The notes under the pieces are model-generated. The model saw only the letters and a list, made by a program, of their open reading frames with translations, did no database searches and had not been told where the DNA came from. A DNA stretch of 64,000 nucleotides from Biscogniauxia marginata. Its lineage: Eukaryota > Ascomycota > Sordariomycetes > Xylariales > Xylariaceae. The translations under genes were made by a program, and so were the position numbers. This document shows, in pieces, positions 1 to 11,978 of the stretch; position 1 is the first letter of the stretch, and the number at the start of each line of letters is the position of its first letter. The DNA lies in the NCBI GenBank assembly GCA_022695795.1, contig MU404110.1, forward strand, positions 62,687-126,686, read 5' to 3'.

Positions 1-3000
1 AATGGAATCGATTGGATGTGGCGCAATATACTACAATTGAATGAAGTACCATGGCTATCCGATCATAAAGTTGAGGCTCAAGTTGTCTTTCCGGCAGTCG
101 GCTATCTTGCTATGGCCATGGAAGCTATGTCCCAGGCTCGAGGACTCAAGGACCCGCGCACCGGCAAATACGTTGGACAAGACACGACATTCGAATTCCG
201 TAACGTGAGCTTTGGTACTGCTCTAGTAGTTCAGGATGACGTTGATATGATGACCAAAGAAGCCGAGCTACATACGAGCTTGTCGTGGCGGAAGCTTTCT
301 ACTACAAGCAAGTCGGCTTATTGGTGTGACTTTGCTATATCCTCATGGGAAGATGGCCAGTCCGTGTTACATTGCTCTGGCAGCATTCGCATGACGGGAC
401 GTATCAAGCCTATAAATACGACCATAGTCTATGACACAGACCGGTTCGAGACATGGGCAATGGAGCGGTGGTATAACAAGCTTACTGAAGAAGGCATTCC
501 GTTCGGACCAAGCTTCAAAGCACTGACAAGCTTGCGTACCGATATCAACCGTGTCCGGACCGATGCAGTAGCAACTACTAAACTGAGGACGAAGGTTGGG
601 AAAGACACCGACACTGATTATCCCATTCACCCGGTGGTCATTGATTCTGTTATGCAATCAGGGGTCATGGGAGGTACTAGCGGCAATGTGAACGCGCTCC
701 GGGTGCATCTTCCAATATTCATGCCGGAGTGTCGGATCCAGGCTGTTGGCCAGATTACCAACGACGAAGCAACTATTCACTCACATTTCACGAGAACCGG
801 GGTTTCAACAATAAGGATAAACTCTACCCTTCGAAACAACAAAGGTGTGCCACTGGTCGACATCAAGAATCTACGCCTGTCAATGTACACGGGCAAGATG
901 GCACGAGAGACCAACAACAGTATACAACTCCAGCGTCACCCAATGCTACGTGTTCACTGGAAACCCGATATCTTGAGACTATCTCCTTCTCTGCAGGGCC
1001 AACTGGACAACTATATCAGCCAGTTTACTAAACAGCAGAAGCCTGATCTAGCCGATGACGAGGCTCTCAGTATAGTCGGCGCCCTTCTTGATCTCTTAGG
1101 ACACAATAATCCAAGAATGCGCATCTTGGAGCTTGGTACGGATTGCCAGTGCAGAACAAAAAGTTTGCAAACCCTGCTAGACAAGGAAACAGCCCTCCCG
1201 CGTTGCCGGTCTTGGAATTGTGGTGGTCTAAACGAGAGTGGTGAGCTCATGGTAGAGAATGGCACCTCTAGCCCCTATGACGGACTCCTAGTTTACAAGG
1301 TGGGCATTTTTGTTCCCCCCCTTCTACTTACTATTTGGCTAACACGATAATCACAGCATTCTATATCAGATCAAGTTTGGAATCAGGCACCGGAGCAACT
1401 CATATCCCTAGTTGGAGATAACGGTGTCATCATAACCCGTAAAACGGATGCGGCCATAGCCAGCTTAGCATCTGCTCAATTTGCTATTATTGAGCTCAGA
1501 AAGGATATTGTTTTGGCCATACGAGAAACACAAGCCAAGCCGTTGGAAGGCAAAGATGTGATCATCATGGTAAGTCTCCCACTTACTCTCTACTAGTTTG
1601 TAACTGTGGATGCTGATACTAAGCACTCCTTAGTCAAAAAATCCTTCATCCGCTCTAGCAGACTTCACAAAAACCCTCGCAGCCTTCCTCAAGCAGACAG
1701 CCGGTGCAGCCACAGTTCAAAATATCTCTCTTGCCGACCTCTCACAAGCCGCAATCTCCTCAAAAGTGGTTTGCATCTCCGTGCTAGAAATGGAGCGCGA
1801 ATTTCTAGCTACTCTGAGTCAGGAAGACATGAACAATTTGAGAAAAGTTACGGACGTCGTGGCGAAACTAATTTGGTTGACTGGGGCGAACATGCTGTCA
1901 AGCTCAAATCCTGATCCAAACCTTACGCTGTCAAACGGATTGTCACGGGCACTCATGCTCGAGCAGCCGTCACTATGCTGGTCAATACTGGATCTTGGTC
2001 CCACTGAGCTCCTAGGGCATCAGGCTCCAACGACTTGTGAAAACGTGCTCAGGGTTCTAACAGCCTACAATGATGTTGACGACAAGGAGTTCGTCCAAGT
2101 CGACGGTCTTTTATACACAAGCCGTTTTGGGCCAGATTTCGATATCAATGCACTATTCAGGAGGCGTGCTGGGGAACAAGAGCCCATTGAGAAAGCAGCA
2201 CTGTCCGCGATTGGGCCAGCCCGTCTCGCCATAGGCAGGCCAGGTGCTGCCGATACACTACACTTTCAGCAAATCTGCGAAGCACCAATGCAGCTTCCAG
2301 CCGGCTATATAGATGTCACTGTCAAGGCTGTCAGTCTCAATTCCCGGGATATTTCCACGATGAGCGGACAAGAAGAGACACACGCAGGCACTATAGCTTC
2401 AGAGTTTGCGGGAGTCGTGACGGCTGTTGGGCCAGAAGTTGAGGATCTACAGCCCGGCGACCGCGTCGTGGTTATGGTGCCGCATCGCTTCACAACGACT
2501 GAGAGGGTGCCAGCGTTCGCTGCGCATAAGATGCTCCCAGGCGAGGAGTTTGGAGTTATATGTACACTGCCCATGGTCTATACTACGGCGCTGTATACTT
2601 TACGTGACCGAGGACACTTGCGGGCTGGCGAGTCGGTCCTGATACATGCCGGTGCCAGCACTCTCGGTATGGCCTTAATTACCTTGGCTTTACGTTTGGG
2701 TACTACGGTCTTTACTACTGCGGGCTCTCAAGCCAAGAAAGACTTCATTACAAGCGAGCTAGGAGTGCCCGCTGAACAGATTTTTAACTCCAGGGACCTG
2801 TCCTTTGTAGAGAACATCAAAAACGCCACAGGCAGGCGAGGAGTCGATTTAGTGGTAAATTCACTCACCGGCGACCTCATGCATGCCAGTTGGGATTGTC
2901 TAGCTAGCTTTGGACGATTCGTGGAGATTGGAAAGCGTGAACTAGTCGACGCCGGCAAGCTGGAAAGTAAGTAATCACCTAGTCTATTACCATCACGCTC

Positions 3001-4737
3001 TATATCCTTCAGTACTCCATGTCTTGAGGTAGATTTTTCAAGCATAGCACTTATGCGCGAGATATTTGATTCGAAGAGTCATCATACTGGTTCTCCCTGG
3101 ACAAGCAAGAACTGACGTCTCGCGTCTAGTGCACATGTTCCTCCGGAATACTACATTCACAGCGTTTGACATGATGGATTTATTCTATCATGAGGACCAC
3201 TTCTATCGCAATATTTGGACCAGGTATGTTTCAACATCACAATCACTAAGAAAATAAGCATATACTGACAATATATGTTACCTACTAGCATGACAAAAGA
3301 AGTGCTTGAGATGTACCGGTCCGGTCAAATCAATCCGACCCCAATTGCCACATTTGATATTTCCGACATCTCTCACGCATTCCGTCATTTCTCTGCCAAG
3401 GACAGAATCGGAAAAGTAGTCGTGTCATTGGAAAACCCTAACAGTCAAATTTCGGTGAGCCTTCCCTCTCCTGGCCCCTTTTAAAACCAGTCCTAACATA
3501 AGAATAGGCCGCGCCTTCGAACTATCTGACAGTCCTTGACCCTGAAAAAGTCTATCTCATGATAGGCTGTCTAGGGGGGCTTGGGCGCAGTCTGAGTCGA
3601 TGGATGACGGCACGCGGCGCGCGATATTTTGTATTTTTAGGACGGTCAGGCTGTGACAAACCAAGTGCGCGGGAGCTAGTATCTCGTTTGGAAAGCGATG
3701 GAGCCCACGTTACAGTGACCCGAGGCGATGTCTCGCAAGCGGACTACGTTCAATCAGCTGTGGAAGCCTGCGAGGCCACCGGGAAGCCAATAGGGGGTGT
3801 GGTTCAGGCAGCCATGGGTCTTCACGAGGCCCTCTTCAGTCGTATGACAAATGAGGCCTGGCACACAGGAATCCAGCCCAAATGGAGGGGAACATGGAAC
3901 CTGCATAACGCACTCGAGGGTCGTGAGGCTGCGCTAGATTTCTTCCTGATGACCTCTTCGGTGTCAGGCAGCGTGGCAACGGCAACGGAAAGCAATTATT
4001 GTTCCGCAAATGGCTTCCTTGATGCCTTCGCCCGGTGGCGTCGCACCCAGGGCAAAAAAGCAGTGTCAATTGGCCTAGGGATGATTTCCGACGTCGGTTA
4101 TCTCCATGAGAACCCCGAAATAGAAGCTCTCCTGTTACGAAAGGGGCTTCAGCCCCTGAGCGAGGACGAATTCTTGCAGGTCGTCGACCTCGCTCTAGGC
4201 GGAGCGCGAGGCGAATATGAGGCTCAGTCGCCTGACCCAGATGGTGCTCATATTCTCACCGGATTGGAGACACTCGGACTTCGGAAGTTGATAGCCCAAG
4301 GCTGGGACGTGACTAGTGGGAATATGCAGGACCCACGAACCGGTATACTGTCAGCAGCGTTGTTGGCTGATCAGGAAGTTGGAGATACAGGAGGCGCTTC
4401 TCAGGTTGGACTGGCCGATGCACCTGCGTGGCTGACGGCTGTGCCTAAAGGCGTTGCTTCTATATTCACTTCTGAAACAGGCGCTCCCACGCTCCTGGAC
4501 GCCATCTTACGAATCACGCGAAAACGGTTCTCCAGCCTGATTCTTACACCTATCGACCAGATTGATAACAGCAAGCCCCTCGCACAGTTCGGGATGGACA
4601 GTATGATTGGAGCAGAGTTTCGGACCTGGATTTGGGGTACCTTCAAAGTCGACATATCCTTCCTTGACCTACTCAGCAACCAGAAAACCCTAACAACCAT
4701 AGCTGAAGACGTGGAAGCAAAGCTGGGGGAGTCGTAG
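1..4737 (+). CDS. Highly reducing polyketide synthase, 3' part (DH-ψMT-ER-KR-ACP)
   Basis: Partial: the frame is open from base 1, so KS and AT lie upstream. Exons: 1-1299, 1357-1569, 1634-2966, 3130-3223, 3289-3454, 3508-4737; all five introns are GT-AG and keep frame, giving 1444 residues in view. Numbering from base 1: DH has His22 in SDHKVEAQVVFP and the second-half motif D215-S-V-M-Q. A reduced methyltransferase-like stretch follows, with ILELGT near residue 377 but without the usual glycine-rich continuation. ER (about 690-1010) has the nucleotide-binding segment HAGASTLGMAL. KR (from 1036) has GCLGGLG and the active-site segment NYCSANGFLDAF. ACP carries Ser1400 in FGMDSM. The protein ends after the ACP, so release needs another enzyme. 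As in the family, it should build a reduced polyketide chain on the ACP. Product unknown. Two flavin oxidases follow. Confidence 0.93.
1300..1356 (+). other. PKS intron 1
   Basis: GTGGGC donor and CACAG acceptor, phase 0. Removing it joins ...LLVYK to HSISDQ... and avoids the stop reached by reading through. It lies inside the degenerate methyltransferase region. Confidence 0.8.
2967..3129 (+). other. PKS intron 3 (163 bp, longest in the gene)
   Basis: GTAAGT donor, TCTAG acceptor, phase 1. The join recreates an ATG codon, giving GKLEMHMFLRNTTF, the expected reading through the end of the ER domain. Other introns of the gene are 57-65 bp or shorter. Confidence 0.75.
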
Positions 4738-5705
4738 GGTACTGTTAAGTATTTCTAAGCATGACACATAGTTTAGGCAAAATTGAATCGTGTTGCAAAA
4801 CTTGCTTTTTCGTTGGTGGCCTCCTAACTATGCTTTGCCTAGTCTCCAAAGGGGCTTAAAATAGCCTCCGTAGAGGCACTGAGTACGTAGGATGCACGCG
4901 ATTCGACTGGCTTACACTCGACCACCACCCGTCAACCATCTTATTTCTAATCATATAGCTACAAGAACGGAAAATAGTCCAAATTGACTCTATAGTTGCT
5001 GCCTGCCGCTAACGGTGTGTACGAACTAGACCATAGAGCACTATTTAGGCTGGAGCTCACGAGACATATCTATAAAAAAACAAAGGTCCGAGGATTGTAT
5101 TAGCGGGATTATATCCTAACTCCGAAAAATCACTCGTGGTATAATTTTGCTTAAGCCTTATCTAATTTAGCGAGAGATTATTCCTGTATAACTGAGTCTT
5201 TATTTTAGGGATCTTATCTGGGAGGTCCAAAGGGGTGAAAGAGAGCGGGACCCTGGATAGGCGACTTTTAGCTCACGCCACACTCATCGACCGTCTGTCA
5301 ATTTATTCATTGGCTAGCTATTTGGTGGACTTTTTTCCTATGTAAATGGTTATATACATGAGCGCATATTGTCTCTATGCCTACAAAATCATGGCGTACG
5401 TTAATTTATGGCTTTCCAAGTTACAAATATTGTTCTATCGGGAAACGGACTTCCAAATGAGGTTTATGCAACATTTTATAGTAATTCATGAAGAGGAAAC
5501 ACAATTCTGCTTGCTGAGAAATAGGATGACATAGATAGAGAAGTTTATCTTGAATACATGAATAAATAAATAAATGCAAAAGCCCTATCCAATCTATACC
5601 CATGGTAATAACAGAGAGCCAAAGGAGATGCCAGTAAGTCGTATTGAAAGAGGTGACTTTACGGTTATTCAAAAGTGATGCTTTCGAAAGAAATATTAGA
5701 ACCAC
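4738..5705. other. Convergent intergenic region
   Basis: Lies between the stop codons of the PKS (+) and the first flavin oxidase (-). It holds A+T-rich runs suitable for 3'-end formation, including repeated AATAAA-like words near 5560. Short open frames here have no family features and I see no gene. Confidence 0.6.
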
Positions 5706-7479
5706 CTAAGGGTAAGTTGTTGGTAGGGGATTGTTAAAAGCAAAGACGTTATGCGGATCATATCTCCTCTTCAGCTGTGCCAGACGTGGCAATTTATGCT
5801 CGCCATAGATCTGTTCGATGGTCTCGTCCCCGTGTGCGTAGTTCACATACACCGACAAGTCTGGGAATCCGGAGGTGGTGGCGAAGTCATCACGGAGCTC
5901 ACGCCCTAATGCATTCGCCGGCTCCTCGGTGCTGCTCCCTGCTTCGTCCCATGTGAGTTGCATCAGCCTAGATATCTCGAGTCAGCTATCATATTCGATG
6001 TTATCAAACTTCACAGAAGAACCAAAGGATCACGTGGATGCCTCGTGAAATAGGACTTACAAATAAGTGGCAGTATCTCTCCAAGGATACGCCGTGGCAT
6101 CGTCTGGTACGGACTTAGTCGCCTGATTAGGGAAGTTCTCAATGAGAACATTGGAACCCCGAGCGTCTGGGTATTCGTCAAAGAAGGCAGCCATCTTTTC
6201 GAAGACTGACGAGAATGTAGGTGACGAGAAGGTGCGCAGATTAGCGGTGTAGATGCTGAGCAGCTTATCAGGTATGCAGGTTTCAGCGTCACTGCCAAAG
6301 CCTGTCTCGGTATTTAGTCGATTCCATGGAACATCGCTAATAATGGTCACCGACGGTCTCAGCGCCAGCATTGGTGCCATGACCCGTAGAGCTTCCTGTC
6401 GTGGACCGGCATATACCCAGCTAGCTGCGATCTGAGGCTGTACACGATGTTAGCACGTATATTGGACCTGAATTTGGCGGTCACTTGTGGACCTACCTCA
6501 TTTGTAGTACTGTTGTACGCTATCGCCGAAGATACAGCTAACTTGGCCGGCATAGAGGAAGACCCATTTCCATGAATCAACGACTGAAGGACGTTAAAAT
6601 AGGTGAAATTCGTCTCAGCTGGAAATATGACGTCGACGCTTGTAAAGGGATCACCACGTGGTTGAAGCCGATATGTAGCCGACGTGATAATGCCGTAGTT
6701 TGCTCCAGCACCCCGAATGCCCCAGAACAACTCTGCGTTAGAACTTTCAGACACCTCTAGGACTTTTCCATCAGCAGTCACAACACGCGCAGACACAAGA
6801 GCGTCAATCAGCAGGCCATAGACTCCTGCAAGACGCCCAATGCCAGCTCCGATAGTCACCCCTACCATGCCCGGACAGGAACATGTTCCAGTTTCTACGA
6901 AACCATTAGTGAGATATCTTAAAATTAACTGATTGTATTCGAGCCTTACGTATTTGAAATCCGGCCTCATAAACAGGGTCCACAATATCTCTAAATCGAA
7001 CGCCGCCGCCTACGGTCAAGAGACCTGTAGACTGATCGACATTGACTTCGTTTAGTTGGCTGAGGTCAATAGAAAGGCCTCCTTGGAGGTTCCCCAGTGT
7101 TGTGCCATAGCCGTGACGACCGCCTGTGGCCAAAAGTGAGATATTTTGAGCTCTTGCCACTTTAACCTATGAAATGTCAATCTGGCGAACCTCACATGTG
7201 AACTAAAGGTAAGGCTAGTAGACTCACAGCTCGAACCACATCGTCCTCGGTTTCTGGGCTCACTGCAGCAGTGTATGTTGGAGGTCTGAAAACAGTCCAT
7301 CTTTCAGTAGCATTCTCAAAAGACGAGTCTCCAGGGAATGAAAGAGATGTATCAGGAGACCAGTTTATTCTCGAATCAGTAAGGGCAACCCTTAGGTCCG
7401 CACGCGGACGTACAGCAGCAGAAAGACTGCCACCAGGGAGGCTCAGAGAAGCGAGAGCAAGCCAACAATGAAAACGCAT
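5706..7479 (-). CDS. Secreted FAD-linked oxidase, BBE family (bicovalent flavin)
   Basis: Exons on the minus strand: 7479-7228, 7166-6950, 6894-6497, 6437-6061, 5967-5706; four GT-AG introns of 55-93 bp, one with a clear GCTAAC branch site. Product 501 aa. The ATG at 7479 is preferred because the upstream in-frame start would be TTG; it begins a signal peptide (MRFHCWLALASLSLPGGSLS). The FAD_binding_4 half has GGRHGYG with His102, and TGTCSCPG with Cys161, the two residues that tether flavin in bicovalent members. The BBE tail reads YDPHNVFAFNNPLP. Family members oxidise alcohols or drive oxidative cyclisation using O2 (for example isoamyl-alcohol oxidase types, and Sol5 in solanapyrone synthesis). 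It converges on the PKS and diverges from a second family member, so a tailoring role is likely but inferred. Confidence 0.9.
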
Positions 7480-7560
7480 GTTCGCGGCTAGGTTCAACAG
7501 CTAATATAATTATTTGCAATGCTATAAATCGGCATTTTCACAGTAGGCGAGAAGGGCTTG

Positions 7561-7568
7561 ATTTTATA
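7561..7568 (-). promoter_or_regulatory. TATA-like element upstream of first oxidase
   Basis: The minus strand reads ATATAAAAT about 85 bp upstream of the ATG at 7479, a plausible distance for a fungal core promoter. Confidence 0.4.
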
Positions 7569-9148
7569 TCTATACGATGGCTTGTCCTATTCTCAGTCTC
7601 GGTTGGTCCTCGGGGGCAAGGGGAATGTCAATTGATGCCACTATCACACGATTCCAGCTGGATAGAGAGCATAGGAGACCCCAATACATTCAAGATTAAT
7701 CATCAAGTCCTAAATATTCTTGTCCTCATGGCAAGTGATCCCACGAGGCAGCCACGTGCGACAGGCCGAATTATCGTAGTCCAATCATCCTCATCAGTCA
7801 ACATGCTCAGGGTTGAACATTTGATGACTAGGACTAAGAGATTAATCATCTGATACAGAATCATCCGTTTTCCATTAACTGATCCCTGTTATCCAACACG
7901 CGTTTAACGGGACTGGTTTACTCCCACAGGCGACTAGGCCTTCATAGTCCCGCTGTGCCATTCATAGCCTCTCTAGCCTCCCAGTAGCGATTCTGAGACA
8001 CGGGAGTGCCGAATTCCTGTTGTATTATGTAGGGATAGGAATGAGGCTTCTTCCTTTCTATATCGTAGAGTGGCATTCAAGGAGGCTTTTAGTATGGATA
8101 AGCGTCTACGTGGTCTCTGGTCAGCTATAAGTAGCACTGCCATGTGGATCTGTATTTTGTGACACCGGGATAACAGGCGCTGTTCTTTCTTCACCGAATA
8201 CCGTTTTGACAATGCTCAGGAAATCAACTAGCATAAGCAGCCACTAATCCATGAAATTAGCCGCTTCAAGATCCGCTGCCTGGGATATAAGGGGTAAACA
8301 ATAGCAGAATGTAGAGTGACGGGGCTCAATGATCCTGTTAGCTGCTTAGCCTCATGCGTCCTATTAACATGTGAAATTCCCACAATGGAATCACGACATT
8401 AAATGCATATTCTTTAGAGTTTCTAAAAGGAGAAGTATCGTTTGTGTGATGAGGGCATACAAGAGGCAATATCAGCTGGTTCGTACACTTGGTATTTTGC
8501 CGGAGCTATTTCCTAGAAGAGTGATATATATTTTCACTGGTCCAGCTGGCAGTTGAGGCTGAGGCTGAGTCTAGGCAGGGCGGCGTTCACGTGTTTCACC
8601 TACTACGTATGTTTTTTGCATGGCAAATTCTCATTTTTAGTTCATCTTTACGCAGTAACACAATGCGTCATCCCGATACTCATCCAGTAACGATAGAGAG
8701 GCTGTCGTACAAAATCGACCCCTGCAGGAGCTGAAATCAGGTGAGACACTCGGTCTGAGGTATGCTTTTTTTTGTCCGAGTGGCTGTAGCAGTTCTGGAG
8801 AGACCAAAATATCCGCAGTAATATAAACGACACGGCCAAATTGAGCACCATCACGAGTCATGTTGTCAAGAGCATTTCACAGCTAAACGGCTTGTTCGGC
8901 CGTACTAGTCAAAGGATCAGGGAGGCTATGGAAGCCACGGCTACTGGGCTATCAAGAAAAGGGACCATCTGTTTATTTGTAAGCCAAAATAGAAGGTTAT
9001 CCGGTATCTGTAGATCTAGCTCTTCGTAAATCAACGAATTTAGTGCATACATAATCAAGTCTACTTCGTGATACATGCTATTACGAGGCATCGGAAAGAT
9101 ATCGTCTCACCACAGTATTTAATGGGGAAAATAGAGCGCGAGAGAGCA

Positions 9149-9155
9149 TATAAAA
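9149..9155 (+). promoter_or_regulatory. TATA box of second oxidase gene
   Basis: TATAAAA about 76 bp upstream of the ATG at 9231, followed by a pyrimidine- and CAA-rich leader ending CAACA-ATG, typical of a strongly expressed fungal promoter. Confidence 0.5.
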
Positions 9156-9230
9156 CCCCTATTTATACCCTTCTTAGTGCCTATCCCGAGTTTCTATCAT
9201 CACTCAACCTAATCAAGCACTTTCGCAACA

Positions 9231-11060
9231 ATGACTCGCTTCTTCAACTTCGCGGCATCTAGCCTTATCCTTCTACAGTCACTCGTGGCAGCTTCTCCAC
9301 TGGCTTGCCTAAATGGCATATGTCCATATACACGGACAAACCTGACGGTCGACATAGTCGCCCAGGAGCTGGGCCCACAACTCTCGAATACCTCCAATAT
9401 CTTCGGCCCTAGCGATTCTCGCTGGGCCGACGCCACTGCGAGATATCAGGATTACAATAAGCCTAATATTCAATTGGTCGTAGAGCCAGGACGTGAAGAA
9501 GACATTCCTAAAATTGTAAGATCAAAACTCCCGAAATGGAATTACAAGTCTCTGGGAATTAAAAACAAAGAGCTTACACGTGATAGGTGAGATATGCCAA
9601 CAGCAATAGCCTGGGATTCCTCACAGTCAACCGTGGGCATTCCCTTTTCGGCGACATGGGGAAGTTCACCGGAATCCAAATCAGCATGGAACTCTTGACA
9701 AAGATCACCATCAATGAAGGTGGAGAGACAGCGTGGTTCCAGGGTGGAACTTATGATCAGCAAGTCATAGACGAGCTTTTTGAGCAAGGTTATGTCGCAA
9801 GTAGGTGCTTTGACTGGGGCAGTGAGAATAATGTTTTCTATGGTTGCTAACAGTCACCGCTCACTAGCGACTGGAAGTTGTTCCTGCGTTGGAATGATGG
9901 GGCCTGGCCTTGGTGGTGGTCACGGACGCTACCAAGGGAGATATGGGATGATCAGCGACAATCTCGTCACCATAAATGTCGTTTTAGCTAACGGTACCGC
10001 TATCATTGTCTCCGAACAGTCCAACCCTGATCTTCTATGGGCTATGAAGGGAGCCGGGCATAACTTCGGCATCGTTACCAGTTTTGAGCTCAAGATCTAT
10101 CCAAAGCTTGTCGACACGTGGTACTATAAGAATTACGTTTGGACGCAGGATAAACTTGAGACAGTATTCGAGGAGATAAATAAATTTCACAACAACGGCT
10201 CTGAGCCCGTAGATATGGCCTATGAGGTAGGCGTCTACATGATGGACCCGACCATCAGCGAAACTGAGGTAAGCCCGAAGTTAATCTCTATAATTAGTCG
10301 GTTGCAGTTTTCCTGCATCGGATTTCTGACTAGCAACAGGGTGTTATTTGGTGGTCATTTGCATACTCCGGCTCTCAAGAAGATGCCCAACAGTACTTGA
10401 CACCTTTCGACAACATTGAAGCTGCCAGAATAGTTGACGGAAATGTTCCATACCCGAAAATCCCCGGTAGTACCGGAAGTGGGCTGGAGGACTCGATATG
10501 TGACCCTGGCTACTCGCGTATGAACGCGCAGGCTGGAACTTTTGTCTGGAATGTCACAACTCAGCGCCAGATCTACGAGCTTTTCAACCAGAAGATCCGG
10601 GAACAGCCTGCGCTCAACGGCTCGCTGATCAATATGGAGGGCTACTCCACAGCGGGGGTAAAGGCAGTCGACGCTGACACTTCTGGGTTCCCCTGGCGTA
10701 ATGCCTATAATCACCTAGGGTATGTTTCGCGGCCCCCCTCACTCGGTGCACTTGTTTTTTAAAGGGCCTTTCGTAATCCAAGCTGACTCTAATAAACACA
10801 GTTTCATCACCATTAGCTACCCTCCTGATACATCTCTTGATGAGTTTGCCATCGAGTGGAAGACACAGACACGGGACCTCTGGAACCAAGGCCAGCCAGG
10901 CCGCCTGCCCACGACATACGTGAATTACGCTTGGGGTGACGAGCCGATAGAGTCGGTCTACGGCTATGAGCCTTGGCGGCTAGAGAAGCTCCGCTCGTTA
11001 AAGGCGCAATACGACCCGTATGGACGGTTCAGCTACTACAATCCCATTACACCAGCTTAG
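9231..11060 (+). CDS. Second secreted FAD-linked oxidase, BBE family
   Basis: Exons 9231-9515, 9587-9800, 9868-10268, 10340-10719, 10802-11060; four GT-AG introns keep frame, giving 512 aa. The start is a signal peptide ([20 protein letters not shown]). The flavin motifs are NRGH with His113, and TGSCSCVG with Cys171, followed by a glycine-rich [12 protein letters not shown]; both tethering residues are present, so bicovalent FAD is expected. The C-terminal BBE part includes YVNYAWGDE and ends [13 protein letters not shown]. Intron positions and phases closely match the divergent neighbour at 5706-7479, so the two are old duplicates, yet their sequences differ strongly. Likely an extracellular or vesicular O2-dependent oxidase; substrate unknown. 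Its place beside the PKS suggests pathway tailoring, which is inference. Confidence 0.9.
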
Positions 11061-11576
11061 TTCATTGCGTTAGGAGCTTAACTCAATGCAACTTTTCTTG
11101 CTTATTGATTAAAGATGGTATAATCAAGGGTGTTTTGGTTAAATAGATTATAAAATAAACTGTGTATATGTCTTTACCTTGGATGTAGGTAAGACTGTTT
11201 CGTTCATCATAAAAGCCTACCGATTTATTTTTTGTTTTAGTGAAGCTTAAAAATTATATTGCTGAAATAGGTGTCAAGGGTGTAGCTGTTATGTACAGGT
11301 ACAGGGCCACCACAGCTATCATGTATATAATAACAGGTCCTCCCACACTCTTCTCAGATAGCTTCACCTAATTAAGCAACCTCAAAACCCTGTATTTCAA
11401 CATATATAGTGTTAAACGAGGATATATGAATGGTGCATGATGATACAAGATTTCAGCATCTGCTTTTACCCGGTCACGTCCTAATGATGATTGGGCAGTG
11501 GCCCCTGTCCACCAAGCAGTGTGGGGTAAAGCACAGCCCTGTGTTCTGCTTGCCAAGGGATGTCGTCGTTGATGCC
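11061..11576. other. Intergenic, no gene seen
   Basis: A+T-rich sequence downstream of the second oxidase, containing probable 3'-end signals. The open frames here are shadows with no coding pattern. Confidence 0.5.
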
Positions 11577-11978
11577 TTAGGACTTCGGACCCTGTGTGAA
11601 GCCCATGGCACCCAGGACAGCGAATACCGAAGAACTGGGAAGGCGAAAAATGTCCATCGATCGAAGTCCTTGATTCCACAGGAGATAACAGTCCACAAGC
11701 CCCAGGTAGCCGGAGGTGACAACTAAAATGGTATCAAGCACATCGTAGCGTCGTCGTGCATAGAAGAGAAACATGGGTTGTTTGGCACGTCGATAACGCC
11801 CGCACTGCCTGCCTGGGTATTCTCATGTCTCGGGCACATTGGCAATACGCTCTGGCAGCCCATAATGCAGTAAGACGTTGCGGGTACTACCGCTGAGAAT
11901 GGGCCAAACGGTGCCCCAGCACTGCGCGGCGGCAACGAAGAGCGCGGGCAAATGCCGGTATTGGAAATCAGTGAACAT
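11577..11978 (-). pseudogene. Small multi-pass membrane protein (DUF4267-like), one in-frame stop
   Basis: Starting at the ATG at 11978 (MFTDFQYRHLPALFVAA) the frame runs to a TGA at 11825-11823 and then continues in the same frame to a TAA-type end at 11577, about 133 residues in all. Hydrophobic stretches (LPALFVAAAQCWGTVW; ILVVTSGYLGLVDCYLLW; VFAVLGAMGF) suggest three or four membrane spans. Size and the ...YLGLVDCYLLWNQG pattern resemble the DUF4267 family of small fungal membrane proteins; this assignment is tentative. No intron of workable size removes the TGA. The segment just after the stop (EYPGRQCGRYRRAKQ) looks unlike a membrane protein, so a compensated frameshift is also possible. 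Function unknown. Confidence 0.45.

Larger units (their letters stand above)
7498..9230. promoter_or_regulatory. Shared 1.7-kb region between divergent flavin-oxidase genes
   Basis: Separates the two divergent oxidase genes and must hold both promoters. I see no convincing gene; the short open frames lack homologous-looking sequence or splice structure. A TATA-like word lies at each end, listed separately. Regulator-binding sites could not be called. Confidence 0.5.

Noticed and set aside
367..657. Antisense and alternative-frame open frames inside the PKS
   Set aside because: They overlap the confirmed DH-coding exon and have no family features.
5346..5705. Open frames on both strands in the PKS-oxidase gap
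   Set aside because: A+T-rich 3' regions; no coding pattern and no intron structure.
7632..8861. Short open frames between the two oxidase genes
   Set aside because: Each is under 80 codons with no splice context or recognisable protein; treated as promoter DNA.
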